Below are positions 9,074 through 17,612 of a stretch of 64,000 nucleotides of DNA, in pieces. Made by a program: the position numbers and the translations under genes. Source of the DNA: Skermanella aerolata KACC 11604 (GTDB lineage Bacteria > Pseudomonadota > Alphaproteobacteria > Azospirillales > Azospirillaceae); the NCBI RefSeq assembly GCF_000936425.1, contig NZ_AVFK01000008.1:124001-188000 (forward strand), read 5' to 3'. Position 1 is the stretch's first letter, and every line of letters begins with the position of its first letter. The notes below the pieces were generated by a model. The model made no database searches. It was not told the DNA's origin and worked only from the letters and a program-made list of their open reading frames with translations.

Positions 9074-9100
9074 TCTCAGTCTCTCCCAGGCTCCGAAAAA

Positions 9101-9298
9101 CTACTTGTTGCCGATCGGGCAGGTGCGGATGCCGATCAGCGTGTAGAGGGGGCAGAAGCTGATGGCGGCGGTCAGCAGCGGGACGACCCCGATCCAGCCC
9201 CAGGGGGTCTGCGGACCGACGAAGACCAGGGAAATCAGGCCGAGGCCCACGACGATCCGGAGAATCCGGTCGATCGATCCGACATTTTTCGACAGCAT
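9101..9298 (-). CDS. DUF2892 (YgaP-type) small membrane protein
   Basis: The 65-residue protein starts MLSKNVGSIDRILRIVVG and has two hydrophobic stretches (LGLISLVFVGPQ and VVPLLTAAISFCPLYTLIG) ending in RTCPIGNK. This is the DUF2892 pattern, seen alone or fused to rhodanese as in YgaP and often found near sulfur and nitric oxide genes. I chose the ATG at 9298 because AAGGA lies eight bases upstream; ATGs 3 and 10 codons earlier are less well placed. Two cysteines (SFCPLY, RTCPIG) could act in thiol chemistry, which is speculative. Confidence 0.85.
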   Translation of the reverse strand: MLSKNVGSIDRILRIVVGLGLISLVFVGPQTPWGWIGVVPLLTAAISFCPLYTLIGIRTCPIGNK

Positions 9299-9362
9299 GA
9301 CATGCATCCTTTTGCATTTGAGGAACATGCCGGAGTCTTGCGCCGATGATGCGCCTTCCTCA

Positions 9363-9375
9363 GTGACTAAGTCAC
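9363..9375. promoter_or_regulatory. GTGAC-TAA-GTCAC palindrome, candidate Crp/Fnr-type operator
   Basis: A 13-base element with perfect 5-base arms lies about 70 bases before the DUF2892 start and just after the Crp/Fnr-like gene. The arms resemble CRP/FNR half sites (TGTGA, TTGAC), although the three-base spacer is shorter than the usual four to six. Position and symmetry suggest that the neighbouring Crp/Fnr protein controls the DUF2892-ccoG pair. Unproven. Confidence 0.35.
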
Positions 9376-9390
9376 ACTACATCCAGCGCC

Positions 9391-10068
9391 TTAAGGGGAT
9401 GCGGCAAGATCTCGCAGCCCGGAGACGTTCCGCACTTCCAGATGGCCCCGGCCCAGATCGACCAGACCGCGCCGCTGGAAATCCTTCAGGTGACGGCTGA
9501 TGACTTCGCGGGCGGTTCCCAGTTCGACCGCCAGTGCCTGATGGGTCAGGGCGATCGGACCGCCCTGTGGGGTGTGGCTGACAAGCGCTTCCGCCAGCCG
9601 GCAATCGATCCGGCCGAACGCCACTTCGCTGACCAGCTTCATCAGGTCGGTAAGCCTGGCGCCGAAGCTGTGGAAGACGAAGTCGCGGAACGCGGTCGAG
9701 CATGTGATCAGCCTGTCGAAGCTGTCCTTTGGCAGGGCCACGGCCGATACGGCGGTTTCCGCAATGCCTTCCGCGCCATAGCCCTCGTTGCCGATCAGGC
9801 AGGATGTCGTGAGGACGCAGGTGCTCCCCGTTCCGACCCGGTACAGGACGATCTCCCGCCCGGCTTCCGACAGCAACTGCACGCGGACGGAGCCGGTCAG
9901 GACGATCAGGAAGCTGGAGCAGGCGTCTCCTGGCCGGAACAGCACCGTACCGGCCTTCACGTCCACCTTCGTGGCCGCCTTAGCCAGCAGGTCGAACGCT
10001 TCCGCGTCGAGGGAGGCCAGGGCCGGAAGCGAGTGCAGCCAGTCGGGTGCGGTGGACATCGTGATCAT
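9391..10068 (-). CDS. Crp/Fnr family transcriptional regulator
   Basis: This is a cytoplasmic DNA-binding regulator of about 225 residues. The N-terminal cyclic-nucleotide-type jelly roll (AGTVLFRPGDACSSFLIVLTGSVRV, then GREIVLYRVGTGSTCVL) is followed by a long dimer helix and a C-terminal winged helix (LTHQALAVELGTAREVISRHLKDFQRRGLV). There is no N-terminal cysteine cluster, so it is not an oxygen-sensing FNR. Cysteines in the sensor domain (GDACSS, STCVLTTSCL) may instead sense thiol or redox ligands, which is a guess. The ATG at 10068 is used, but one three codons later (10059) is equally possible because GGAG sits close to both. It lies between an AhpD-like gene and a redox membrane operon on the same strand. 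Confidence 0.88.
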   Translation of the reverse strand: MITMSTAPDWLHSLPALASLDAEAFDLLAKAATKVDVKAGTVLFRPGDACSSFLIVLTGSVRVQLLSEAGREIVLYRVGTGSTCVLTTSCLIGNEGYGAEGIAETAVSAVALPKDSFDRLITCSTAFRDFVFHSFGARLTDLMKLVSEVAFGRIDCRLAEALVSHTPQGGPIALTHQALAVELGTAREVISRHLKDFQRRGLVDLGRGHLEVRNVSGLRDLAASP

Positions 10069-10097
10069 CACTCCAGGCGGGAACCAAGGTGCCCATA

Positions 10098-10454
10098 CTA
10101 TGCCGATGTCTTGCTGTCCTGGAATTGATCGAAAGCCTCGAGCGCCTGCGCCGCGTACATCACGCTGGGGCCGGCGCCCATGTAGATCGCCATTCCCATC
10201 GTCTCCAGCACTTCTTCCCGGCTGGCGCCCTGCTTGACGGCGGCTTCGGCGTGGAAGGCGATGCAGCCGTCGCAGCGGGTAGCGACCGCGATGGCCAGCG
10301 CTATCAGCTCCTTGGTCTTGGTATCCAGGGCATTGGCCTTCAACGCCGCCTGGGCAATGGCCGAAAAGCCCTGCATGACGGCGGGTGCGCCGCCCCGAAG
10401 CTGCTTGAGAGCGGCTGACATATCCTTCGTCGTTTGTACCCAGTCCTTGTTCAT
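10098..10454 (-). CDS. Carboxymuconolactone decarboxylase family protein, AhpD-like
   Basis: The 118-residue all-helical protein has the peroxidatic disulfide motif of AhpD: E49, then eleven residues, then C61-DG-C64-IAF-H68. AhpD-type proteins act as thiol reductants or hydroperoxidases. The intact E-x11-CxxC-xxxH signature argues for redox activity rather than lactone decarboxylation. It is 30 bases upstream of the Crp/Fnr-like gene on the same strand and divergent from the YeeE/YedE operon, sharing a 128-base intergenic region with it. Co-regulation with the sulfur genes is likely but inferred. Confidence 0.87.
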   Translation of the reverse strand: MNKDWVQTTKDMSAALKQLRGGAPAVMQGFSAIAQAALKANALDTKTKELIALAIAVATRCDGCIAFHAEAAVKQGASREEVLETMGMAIYMGAGPSVMYAAQALEAFDQFQDSKTSA

Positions 10455-10521
10455 GACGCTTCTCCGGTGAGGGACGGTTCAAATCTTCGTTTGCAATCCT
10501 GTGCCAAAATCGTATATGAGT

Positions 10522-10539
10522 CAATTATCAATTATGAAT
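10522..10539. promoter_or_regulatory. AT-rich direct repeat in divergent promoter, candidate ArsR operator
   Basis: CAATTAT occurs twice in tandem (10522-10528, 10529-10535), followed by GAAT at 10536. The stretch ATTA-N8-GAAT (10524-10539) is one base from ATTC-N8-GAAT, which as I recall is the reported SqrR site of Rhodobacter. It is the only strongly AT-rich patch between the AhpD-like gene and the YeeE/YedE operon. It is a plausible site for the ArsR-type protein encoded at 11485. Confidence 0.35.
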
Positions 10540-10582
10540 GAGTAATGTTTAAAGCTGAAACGGTCATGGAAGGGACCCCGCG

Positions 10583-11008
10583 ATGGAGAACTTCACCCCT
10601 GTAGCATCCGCCGTCGGCGGCATGCTGATCGGCCTTGCCGCGGCGCTGCTCTGGCTGGGTCTGGGCCGGATCGCCGGCATCAGCGGGATCGTCGGCGGCA
10701 TCCTGCCGATCCGGCGCAAGGAAACCGCCTGGCGCGCGGCATTTCTTGCAGGCTTGCTGGCGGCTCCGCTCCTGCTCGGGGCGGTGGCCGGTTATTCGAC
10801 ACCGGCACCGGTATTGAAATCAATGGACTTGCTGGTCGTGGCGGGATTGCTGGTGGGCTTCGGCACGCGGCTCGGCAGCGGCTGCACCAGCGGCCACGGT
10901 GTCTGCGGCATCGCCCGGCTGTCGCCGCGATCTCTGATCGCAACCGGAGTCTTCATGGCGACTGCGGCAGCCACCGTCTTCCTTGTCCGCCACGTGATCG
11001 GAGCCTGA
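10583..11008 (+). CDS. YeeE/YedE family sulfur-compound transporter, first half
   Basis: The 141-residue membrane protein has four predicted helices and the family hallmark [20 protein letters not shown], with C101 and C108. YeeE/YedE proteins import thiosulfate or other reduced sulfur species through cysteine relays. It is half the length of E. coli YeeE, and the next gene encodes the other half, so the two probably assemble as one transporter. In BigR-type loci of Xylella and Agrobacterium the same pair accompanies a persulfide-responsive ArsR repressor. It is first in a three-gene rightward operon and five bases from the next gene. Confidence 0.88.
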   Translation: MENFTPVASAVGGMLIGLAAALLWLGLGRIAGISGIVGGILPIRRKETAWRAAFLAGLLAAPLLLGAVAGYSTPAPVLKSMDLLVVAGLLVGFGTRLGSGCTSGHGVCGIARLSPRSLIATGVFMATAAATVFLVRHVIGA

Positions 11009-11013
11009 CCGCC

Positions 11014-11445
11014 ATGCGCGCGCGTTTCGTCGCCTTCGCTTCCGGCCTTGTGTTCGGCCTGGGCATCATCGTGTCCGGGATGGTCGATCCCGCGAAAGTC
11101 CTGGCTTTCCTGGATATCGCCGGCGACTGGGACCCCAGCCTCGCCTTCGTCATGGGCGGGGCCATTCCGGTCGCGGCGGCAGGCTTCATGCTGGCTGGCC
11201 GCCGCCAGCGCCCGGTTTGCGATGGCCGGTTCCTGGAACCCTCGAAGACCGGCATCGATGCGCGGCTGGTTCTGGGCGCCGTGCTGTTCGGCGCCGGGTG
11301 GGGGCTTGCCGGCTACTGTCCTGCCCCGGCCTTGGTGGCGTCCGTTTCGGGGCAGGGCGGTACGCTGGTTTTCGTGGCGGCGATGCTGGCCGGGATGGTC
11401 GTCTTCGACCTATATCAAAGGCTGCTGTCGGGCTCCCGGCGCTAG
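11014..11445 (+). CDS. YeeE/YedE family (DUF6691-type) protein, second half
   Basis: The 143-residue membrane protein has about four helices, starting RFVAFASGLVFGLGIIVSGM. It has the second-half hallmark GAGWGLAGYCPAPALV with C102, and another cysteine at C69 (RPVCDG). It pairs with the preceding gene, with which it is tightly spaced and surely co-transcribed. The likely substrate is a reduced sulfur compound. The ArsR-family gene follows after 39 bases. Confidence 0.87.
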   Translation: MRARFVAFASGLVFGLGIIVSGMVDPAKVLAFLDIAGDWDPSLAFVMGGAIPVAAAGFMLAGRRQRPVCDGRFLEPSKTGIDARLVLGAVLFGAGWGLAGYCPAPALVASVSGQGGTLVFVAAMLAGMVVFDLYQRLLSGSRR

Positions 11446-11484
11446 CCGCGTGCCCGTACGGCCTCTTCAGGCTATGGTTCCAGA

Positions 11485-11862
11485 ATGACAGTCAGTTCAT
11501 CCGCATCCAAGACACCGGAAAACCATCTCGACCCGGCGGCGCTGGAAGCGAGTGCGGCGGAGGCGGAAGCCTTTCTCCGCTCGCTCGCCAGCCGTCACCG
11601 GCTGATGATCCTGTGCCGCCTTGTCGACGGCGAAACCTCCGTCGGCGAAATGCTCCAGACGCTCGGCCTCAACCAGTCCAACCTGTCGCGCCATCTGGCG
11701 CTGCTGCGGGAGGAAGGACTGGTGGCGACTCGGCGCGAGGGAACGGTGATCCATTACCGTATCGCCTCGGACCGGGTCAGGCCCTTCCTTGCCGAGTTGC
11801 AGAGGTTGTTTTGTCCTCCTCAGGCCGGGTCGTCTCAGGCCGGGTCGGGCGACGTGATGTAA
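11485..11862 (+). CDS. ArsR-family repressor, BigR/SqrR-like persulfide sensor
   Basis: The 125-residue winged-helix repressor has the ArsR core [50 protein letters not shown] split across helices 2-5. Two cysteines are present, C44 in MILCRL and C110 in RLFCPP. The 66-residue spacing is the same as the redox-switch pair of BigR (C42/C108) and SqrR (C41/C107), which form a disulfide or tetrasulfide when sulfide is present. There is no metal-type CxC box. Placement after two YeeE/YedE genes matches BigR operons. The 3' end overlaps the convergent BCCT gene by 28 bases. Confidence 0.85.
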   Translation: MTVSSSASKTPENHLDPAALEASAAEAEAFLRSLASRHRLMILCRLVDGETSVGEMLQTLGLNQSNLSRHLALLREEGLVATRREGTVIHYRIASDRVRPFLAELQRLFCPPQAGSSQAGSGDVM

Positions 11863-13814
11863 AGGGCGGTCGCCTTCGACTGGGTCAGTGCCTGATAGCG
11901 TTCGTACTGCGCCACCACGTCGCTGATGATCTGGTCGCGGGAGAACCCCATCACGTCGTAGCCCCGGCTGCCGTCGGAGAAGAAGGTTCGCGCCACCCAA
12001 CTATGCGGGCGCTTCTCCTCGCTCGATGCCGCCTCGGCCGCCGTGAAGGCGGGCAGGAGGTGGCGGACCGGGTGGACGCCGTAGACGAAGCTGCGCACTT
12101 CGACCGCCGGGATGGTCAGGGCCACGCCGTCGTCTCCGTCCGGTTCGACCGTCGCCGTCAGGCCGCGTCCGCGCATCTCCTTCGCCACCGTCTCCAGCGC
12201 CGGCTTGACGGCATCGTCGATGAAGCGCCGGACATCCGTCCGCTGGGGCGTGTGCAGGATCAGCTCAAGCCTGCGGGTCCAGGAGATCTCGGTCGAGGGG
12301 ACCGCCGTGCTGGTCGCCGCCTGACTGCTGGCGACGTCGGCCTGCATGCCCCGGATCAGGCCCACGGTCAGCAGGATCATGATGAAGGTGAAGGGCAGGG
12401 CCGAGATCAGCGTCACCGTCTGAAGGGCGGTTAGCCCGCCCGCCATCAGCAGCAGGGCGGCAGCCAGTCCTTCCAGGCTGCACCAGTAGACCCGCTGCCA
12501 GACCGGCGTCGTCTCCGCACCGCCCGCGGCGATCGTGTCGATCACCAGAGAACCCGAGTCGGCCGACGTCACGAAGAAGATCGCGACCAGCAGCACCGCC
12601 AGACCCGACGCCACGGCACTGAACGGCAGGTAGGTGAAGAACTGGAACAGGGCGACGGACACGTCCGCCGACACCGCCTCCGCGATCGCGCCGGACGCCT
12701 TGTTCATGTCGAGCCAGATAGCGGTATTGCCGAACACGGTCATCCAGAGGAACGAGAAGCCGCTGGGGATGAACAGGACGCCGCCGATAAACTGGCGGAC
12801 CGTCCGACCGCGCGAGATGCGGGCGATGAACATGCCGACGAAGGGCGACCAGGCGATCCACCAGGCCCAGTAGAACAGCGTCCAGGAACTCAGCCAGCTT
12901 TTCGGCTCATAGGCGTACAGGTTGAAGGTGCGGATGAAGAAATGGTCCAGATAGGTCCCGATATTCTGGACGAAGGCCTTCAGCAGGAACGTCGTCGGCC
13001 CGACCGCCAGCACGAACAGCAGCAGCAGGATCGCGCAAAGCAGGTTCAGTTCCGACAGGCGGCGGATGCCGACATCCAAGCCGCTCAGCACCGACGCCAT
13101 GGCGAGCAGCGTTATCACGACGATCAGCGGGATCTGCACCCAAAGCTCGTTCGGCAGGCCGAACAGGTAATGCAGCCCGGAATTGATCTGGAGCACCCCG
13201 AACCCCAGCGACGTGGCGATGCCGAACAGGGTGCCGCAGATCGCGAAGATATCGACCGCGTCGCCGATCGGGCCGTTGATCCGGTTCTTGAACAGGGGAT
13301 AAAGGCCGGAGCGTATCGTCAGCGGCAGGTTGTAGCGGAAGCTGAAATAGGCCAGCGACAACCCGACGATGCCGTAGATCGCCCAGGCATGGACGCCCCA
13401 GTGGACGAAGGTGATGACCATGGCCTCGCGAGCCGCCTCCATCGTCAGCGGTGCGGCCTCCGGCGGCTTCGCGTAGTGCTGGATCGGTTCGGCCACCGCG
13501 AAGAACATCAGGCCGATGCCCATGCCGGCGGCGAACAGCATGGCAATCCAGGACGGATAGCTGAAGTCCGGCTCCGAATCGTCGGGACCCAGCTTCAGCC
13601 GGCCATAGCGGCTCAATCCCAGGAATAGACAAACAAAGACGAAACCGGCGACCGAAAGAATATACAGCCAGCCGAAGCCTTCGATGATCGAGGACTGGAC
13701 AGACGCGAATATTTCTTCCGACTCATGCGGAAAGACAACCCCAAGCGCCAGCAAAGCGCCGACGATGAGGCTGGCCCCCCAGAACACCGGGGGATTTATG
13801 GTTTTTTGCCTCAT
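11835..13814 (-). CDS. betT: BCCT family transporter, BetT-like choline/betaine uptake
   Basis: The 659-residue protein has the twelve-helix BCCT core (FPHESEEIF...[16 protein letters not shown] near the start; [24 protein letters not shown] near the middle). It also has a long cytosolic C-terminal domain of about 150 residues. That extension is typical of BetT-type choline transporters and senses osmotic strength in characterised members. These carriers import choline or glycine betaine with sodium or protons. No betA/betB genes lie nearby, so the exact substrate is open. It is a single gene on this strand, convergent with and overlapping the ArsR gene. Confidence 0.9.
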   Translation of the reverse strand: MRQKTINPPVFWGASLIVGALLALGVVFPHESEEIFASVQSSIIEGFGWLYILSVAGFVFVCLFLGLSRYGRLKLGPDDSEPDFSYPSWIAMLFAAGMGIGLMFFAVAEPIQHYAKPPEAAPLTMEAAREAMVITFVHWGVHAWAIYGIVGLSLAYFSFRYNLPLTIRSGLYPLFKNRINGPIGDAVDIFAICGTLFGIATSLGFGVLQINSGLHYLFGLPNELWVQIPLIVVITLLAMASVLSGLDVGIRRLSELNLLCAILLLLFVLAVGPTTFLLKAFVQNIGTYLDHFFIRTFNLYAYEPKSWLSSWTLFYWAWWIAWSPFVGMFIARISRGRTVRQFIGGVLFIPSGFSFLWMTVFGNTAIWLDMNKASGAIAEAVSADVSVALFQFFTYLPFSAVASGLAVLLVAIFFVTSADSGSLVIDTIAAGGAETTPVWQRVYWCSLEGLAAALLLMAGGLTALQTVTLISALPFTFIMILLTVGLIRGMQADVASSQAATSTAVPSTEISWTRRLELILHTPQRTDVRRFIDDAVKPALETVAKEMRGRGLTATVEPDGDDGVALTIPAVEVRSFVYGVHPVRHLLPAFTAAEAASSEEKRPHSWVARTFFSDGSRGYDVMGFSRDQIISDVVAQYERYQALTQSKATALYITSPDPA

Positions 13815-13901
13815 GGCTGGTCGTCTCCTTCTCGCACCCAGCTCTGGCCTGACACCGGAGCTTCAGGCGGGACAACACACAAGATGGCGGAAAGGTGTCA
13901 A

Positions 13902-14789
13902 TCAGCGGCGCTGAGGGCCCGATCTTGGGTCGAGTGCGTCCTGCAAGCCGTCGCCGACGAAGTTGAAGGCGATCACGGTGACGAAGATCAGCAGGCCGGG
14001 ATATATTGCCAGCAGGGGCGCCGACCAGATCAGTTCCTGAGCGTTGGTCAGCATGTTGCCCCAGCTCGGCAGCGGCGGCTGGATGCCGAGGCCGAGGAAG
14101 CTCAATACCGATTCGAGCAGGATGATGTTGCCGATCGACAGCGTCGTCGCGACCACGATGGGGGAGGCGACGTTGGGCAGGATATGGACCAGCATCAGCC
14201 GCGCGTTGCCGGCCCCAAGCGCTGTAGCCGCCAGGACGAATTCCCGCTGGCGGACGCTGAGCGCCGCGCCGCGCACCAGCCGCGCCACGGTGGTCCAGCC
14301 AGCCAGCGAGACGATCACGATGATCCTGTAGAGGCTGACCTGATCGGACTGCGCCAGAGCAGCCGGAAGTCCCAGCTTTCCCAAATCGACGGCCGCCAGC
14401 ACGATCAGCAGCGGCAGCAGGGGCAATGCGATCACGCCGTCGGTCAGCCGCATCAGGAAATCGTCCAGCCGCCCGCCGTAGAACCCGGCGATCAGTCCGA
14501 CGATGGTGCCGATCACGGCGGAAGCCAGCGCGGCGGCGATCCCGACAAACAGCGAGACCCGGCCACCGTAGAGCAGCCTGACCAGCACATCGCGGCCAAG
14601 CTCGTCGGTTCCCAGCCAGTTCTCGGCCGAGGGCGGACCGAAGCGGTTGAACAGGCTGACGGCGTTGGCATCGACGCCCAGCCAGCCCTCGACCAGCGGA
14701 GCCGCCAGGGCGGCCGCTCCCAGCAGGACCAGCACGATCAGGCTGAGCACCGATATGGGGTGGCTCAGGAAGCGCCGGCCTGCGCTCAA
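13902..14789 (-). CDS. ABC peptide importer permease, DppC/OppC family
   Basis: The 295-residue inner-membrane permease starts with a hydrophobic segment (SVLSLIVLVLLGAAALAAPLV) and the DppC-type N-terminal region NWLGTDELGRDVLVRLLYGGRVSLFVGI. The ABC coupling motif is around GAALSVRQREFVLAATALGAG. It overlaps the upstream permease gene by four bases (TTGA), implying translational coupling and a TTG start. The ATPase subunits normally encoded next to this are absent, since the next gene on this strand is the BCCT transporter. Confidence 0.92.
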   Translation of the reverse strand: MSAGRRFLSHPISVLSLIVLVLLGAAALAAPLVEGWLGVDANAVSLFNRFGPPSAENWLGTDELGRDVLVRLLYGGRVSLFVGIAAALASAVIGTIVGLIAGFYGGRLDDFLMRLTDGVIALPLLPLLIVLAAVDLGKLGLPAALAQSDQVSLYRIIVIVSLAGWTTVARLVRGAALSVRQREFVLAATALGAGNARLMLVHILPNVASPIVVATTLSIGNIILLESVLSFLGLGIQPPLPSWGNMLTNAQELIWSAPLLAIYPGLLIFVTVIAFNFVGDGLQDALDPRSGPQRR

Positions 14790-15754
14790 GTCCTGGTCTC
14801 CGTGAAGCTGATGCGGGGATCGAGTGCCGCGTAGCCAAGGTCGGCCAGCAGGTTGCCGGCCAGCGTCATCAGCGTCGCCAGCAGCAGCCCGACCAGGGCG
14901 ATATTGTAGTCGTTGCCCAGAATCGAATCGTAGATCAGCTTGCCCATGCCGAGATAGGCGAACATCGTCTCGGTCACGAGCGCTCCGGAAAACAGGGAGC
15001 CGAACCCGAGCGCCACGATCGTCACGACCGGGATCATGGCGTTTCGCAGCGCATGCCGCCAGACGACGCTGCGTTCCGATACGCCCTTGGCTCGCGCGGT
15101 CCGGATATAGTCCTGCCGCAACTGCTCCAGCACGGCGGCCCGCACGAAGCGGGTGTAGCCGCCGATGCTGACCAGCGTCAGGGTCGCCACGGGCATGACC
15201 AGATAGGGCAGGCGCTCAGCCAGACCGCCGTCGCCGCCGATGGGCGCCATGCCGCCAGCCGGCAAGATGCCCAGCGTGACCGAGAACAGGATGATGAACA
15301 GCAGCGCCAGCCAGAACGGCGGCACCGAGATCCCGGCGAAGCACAGCAAGTTGACGGCGGTGTCCGTCACCGAATTGGGCTTCCGCGCGGCGTGGACGCC
15401 CAGCGGGATCGCAATGGCGAGTGCCAGCACAAGCGAGATGCTGAGCAGCAGCAGCGTGTTCAGCAGGCGCGGCTTCAGCACGTCCAGCACCGGCTGGGAA
15501 ATCAGGCGGGAATAGCCGAGGTCGCCCTGAAGGGCGGCGGCCAGCCAGTTCAGGTAGCGGGTCCAGATCGGCAGGTCGAGCCCGTAGAGCGCCCGCAGCC
15601 GCGCCGCGTCCGAGGGCGACAGGTTGGGGTTGGCGTTGATCATCAGGTCGATCGGGTCGCCCGGCATCAGCCCGATCAGGCCGTAGATCAGGAACGACAT
15701 GACGAGCAGGACGATGAGCGCCTGGAGCAGCCGGACCGCGACGAACCGCAGCAT
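14786..15754 (-). CDS. ABC peptide importer permease, DppB/OppB family
   Basis: The 322-residue inner-membrane permease has the family N-terminus MLRFVAVRLLQALIVLLVMSFLIYGLIGLMPGDPID and the coupling loop YIRTARAKGVSERSVVWRHALRNAMIP. Six membrane helices are visible. It sits between the solute-binding protein gene (14 bases away) and the partner permease (overlapping). Length and layout are normal for the DppB group. Confidence 0.93.
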   Translation of the reverse strand: MLRFVAVRLLQALIVLLVMSFLIYGLIGLMPGDPIDLMINANPNLSPSDAARLRALYGLDLPIWTRYLNWLAAALQGDLGYSRLISQPVLDVLKPRLLNTLLLLSISLVLALAIAIPLGVHAARKPNSVTDTAVNLLCFAGISVPPFWLALLFIILFSVTLGILPAGGMAPIGGDGGLAERLPYLVMPVATLTLVSIGGYTRFVRAAVLEQLRQDYIRTARAKGVSERSVVWRHALRNAMIPVVTIVALGFGSLFSGALVTETMFAYLGMGKLIYDSILGNDYNIALVGLLLATLMTLAGNLLADLGYAALDPRISFTETRT

Positions 15755-15768
15755 CTATGCCGGCCGCG

Positions 15769-17472
15769 TCACTGCTTCGACCGCCACTGCTCGACCCACA
15801 GGCTGGACGCGTACTGGTGGCCGGTCGGCCTGACGCCTTCCAGCCAGGGCGGCATGATGTAGCTGTCCGACCGGAAATAGAGGGGCAGGGAAGGCAGCTG
15901 CTCGGCGTAGATCTGTTGCAGGCGGGTCCACAGCGGCCTCGCGTCGTCCTCCTTACAGGTGACTTCCAGATCGTCGATCAGCTTGTCGGCCTCCGGGTTG
16001 CTGAAGCCGACATAGTTCTGGCCGGAAAATCCGTTTTCCGGCGTCGGGATCATGGTCGAATGCAGGATCGTCCGGGGAATGTTCTCCGGAGCGCTCAGCC
16101 ACGCGAACATCGCCATTCCCGAAAACTGCCGCTCGCGCATCGTGGAGCCGAACAGCACGCGGGCCGGCTGGTTGTTGATCTTCACTTCGATGCCGGCCTT
16201 CTGCCACTGTGCCTGAAGGACCTGCTGGACCAGTTCCCGCGTCCTGTTGCCGGCGGTGGACTGAAACTCCAGGCTGAGCCGGCGCCCCGAAGCATCGTGC
16301 CTGATGCCGCCGCGAAGCTCCGTCCAGCCCGCTTCTTCAAGCAGCTTGACGGCGGCTGCCGTGTCGAACGGGTATTTCGGAAAATCGTCGGAGTAGTAGC
16401 GGTCGAGCGGGTTGACCTGCCCATGCGCCACCGGCTGCTTGCCCTCGAACAACTGACGGGAGATCGCGTCGCGGTCGATCGACATCAGGAGTGCGCGCCG
16501 GACCCGCACGTCGGCCAGGATCGGGTTGTCGAGCTTCAGGTCGATATGCTCGAAGAACAGCCCCGGCTTGTAGACGACGTTGAAGCGCTTGCCGTTGCGC
16601 TTCTCGAACGCAATCGCCTGCTCGATCGATAGCCCGACCTCTCCGGCGACGAAATCGACCTCGCCGGAGAGCAGGTTGGCTTCCATCGCGGAGGTGTTCT
16701 CGATCGTCCGCACCACGATCCGCTTGAAGCTGGGCTTCTCGCCCCACCACGACGGGTTCTGTTCGAGCACCACATAGGCGCCGGATTCAACCCGCGTTAT
16801 CCTGTAGGGACCGAAGTAGAGGCCGGGATTGGTCCGATCGGTATCGTAGAGCGTACGGGTGCGGTACTGGGACGGATCGGCTTCGAAGACCGGGCGCTCC
16901 AGGTGCTCGGGCAGCAGCAGGAAGTCGTTGATCGAGTCGTAGCTGCACCTGAACTTGTCCCAATGGATGGTGAAGGTCTTGTCGTCGATCGCCGTGATCC
17001 CGGCGATGTCCTTCGCGAACATCTGGCTGTTGGTGATGCCGCTCTGCGGGTGCTTGCCGACTTCCCAGGTGAACAGCACGTCCTTGGTCGTGATAGGAGT
17101 ACCGTCGCCCCAGGCGGCGCCGGGCTGGATCGTGAAGGTCGCGTCTATCGCCCTGGTGCCGTCCGGTCTTGTGACCTCGACGGCGGTCCCTTTCTCCAGG
17201 CTCGGCAACTCGGTGCAGAGCATGCAGATCAGTTTCCAGTCCTGGTCGAAGGTGGTGAAGGGCCGCCGGGCCATGTCCAGGATGTAGTTCTTGGTCGCCA
17301 TCGCATCGATGCTGGGATGGAACGTACCGGGGAATTGGATCGCGCCGATCACCAGATCGTCCTTCGCGAATGCCGGTCCGCTTATCAAGGTACCGGCCAG
17401 CGCGCTCGCCAGCGCTACCGCGGCGCATCCAAGCCTTAAGCCTATTCCCAACAAAGTCCGATCCTTCGCCAC
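15769..17472 (-). CDS. ABC peptide-type solute-binding protein (SBP family 5)
   Basis: The 567-residue periplasmic binding protein starts with a Sec signal peptide ending near PAFA, then DDLVIGAIQFPGTFHPSIDAMATKNY, the usual start of an SBP_bac_5 domain. It captures oligopeptides or other solutes and delivers them to the two permeases encoded downstream. Typical features are WGDGTPITTKDVLFTWEVGKHP and the C-terminal LYFRSDSYIMPPWLEGVRP. The start is GTG. It is first in a three-gene leftward operon and divergent from the IalB gene across 140 bases. Ligand unknown. Confidence 0.92.
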   Translation of the reverse strand: MAKDRTLLGIGLRLGCAAVALASALAGTLISGPAFAKDDLVIGAIQFPGTFHPSIDAMATKNYILDMARRPFTTFDQDWKLICMLCTELPSLEKGTAVEVTRPDGTRAIDATFTIQPGAAWGDGTPITTKDVLFTWEVGKHPQSGITNSQMFAKDIAGITAIDDKTFTIHWDKFRCSYDSINDFLLLPEHLERPVFEADPSQYRTRTLYDTDRTNPGLYFGPYRITRVESGAYVVLEQNPSWWGEKPSFKRIVVRTIENTSAMEANLLSGEVDFVAGEVGLSIEQAIAFEKRNGKRFNVVYKPGLFFEHIDLKLDNPILADVRVRRALLMSIDRDAISRQLFEGKQPVAHGQVNPLDRYYSDDFPKYPFDTAAAVKLLEEAGWTELRGGIRHDASGRRLSLEFQSTAGNRTRELVQQVLQAQWQKAGIEVKINNQPARVLFGSTMRERQFSGMAMFAWLSAPENIPRTILHSTMIPTPENGFSGQNYVGFSNPEADKLIDDLEVTCKEDDARPLWTRLQQIYAEQLPSLPLYFRSDSYIMPPWLEGVRPTGHQYASSLWVEQWRSKQ

Positions 17473-17612
17473 CGGCTGCTCACCTTATACGTTGCGTGCG
17501 GTATGTCCGTCGAACTATGGGTTCTGACCAGCCTGGGGTCCAGCACCGATGACACCCACGGGTACGGCAAAATACGCAGCCGCCGCGAAGGCGTCTTCAA
17601 GGAGGAGTTTTC

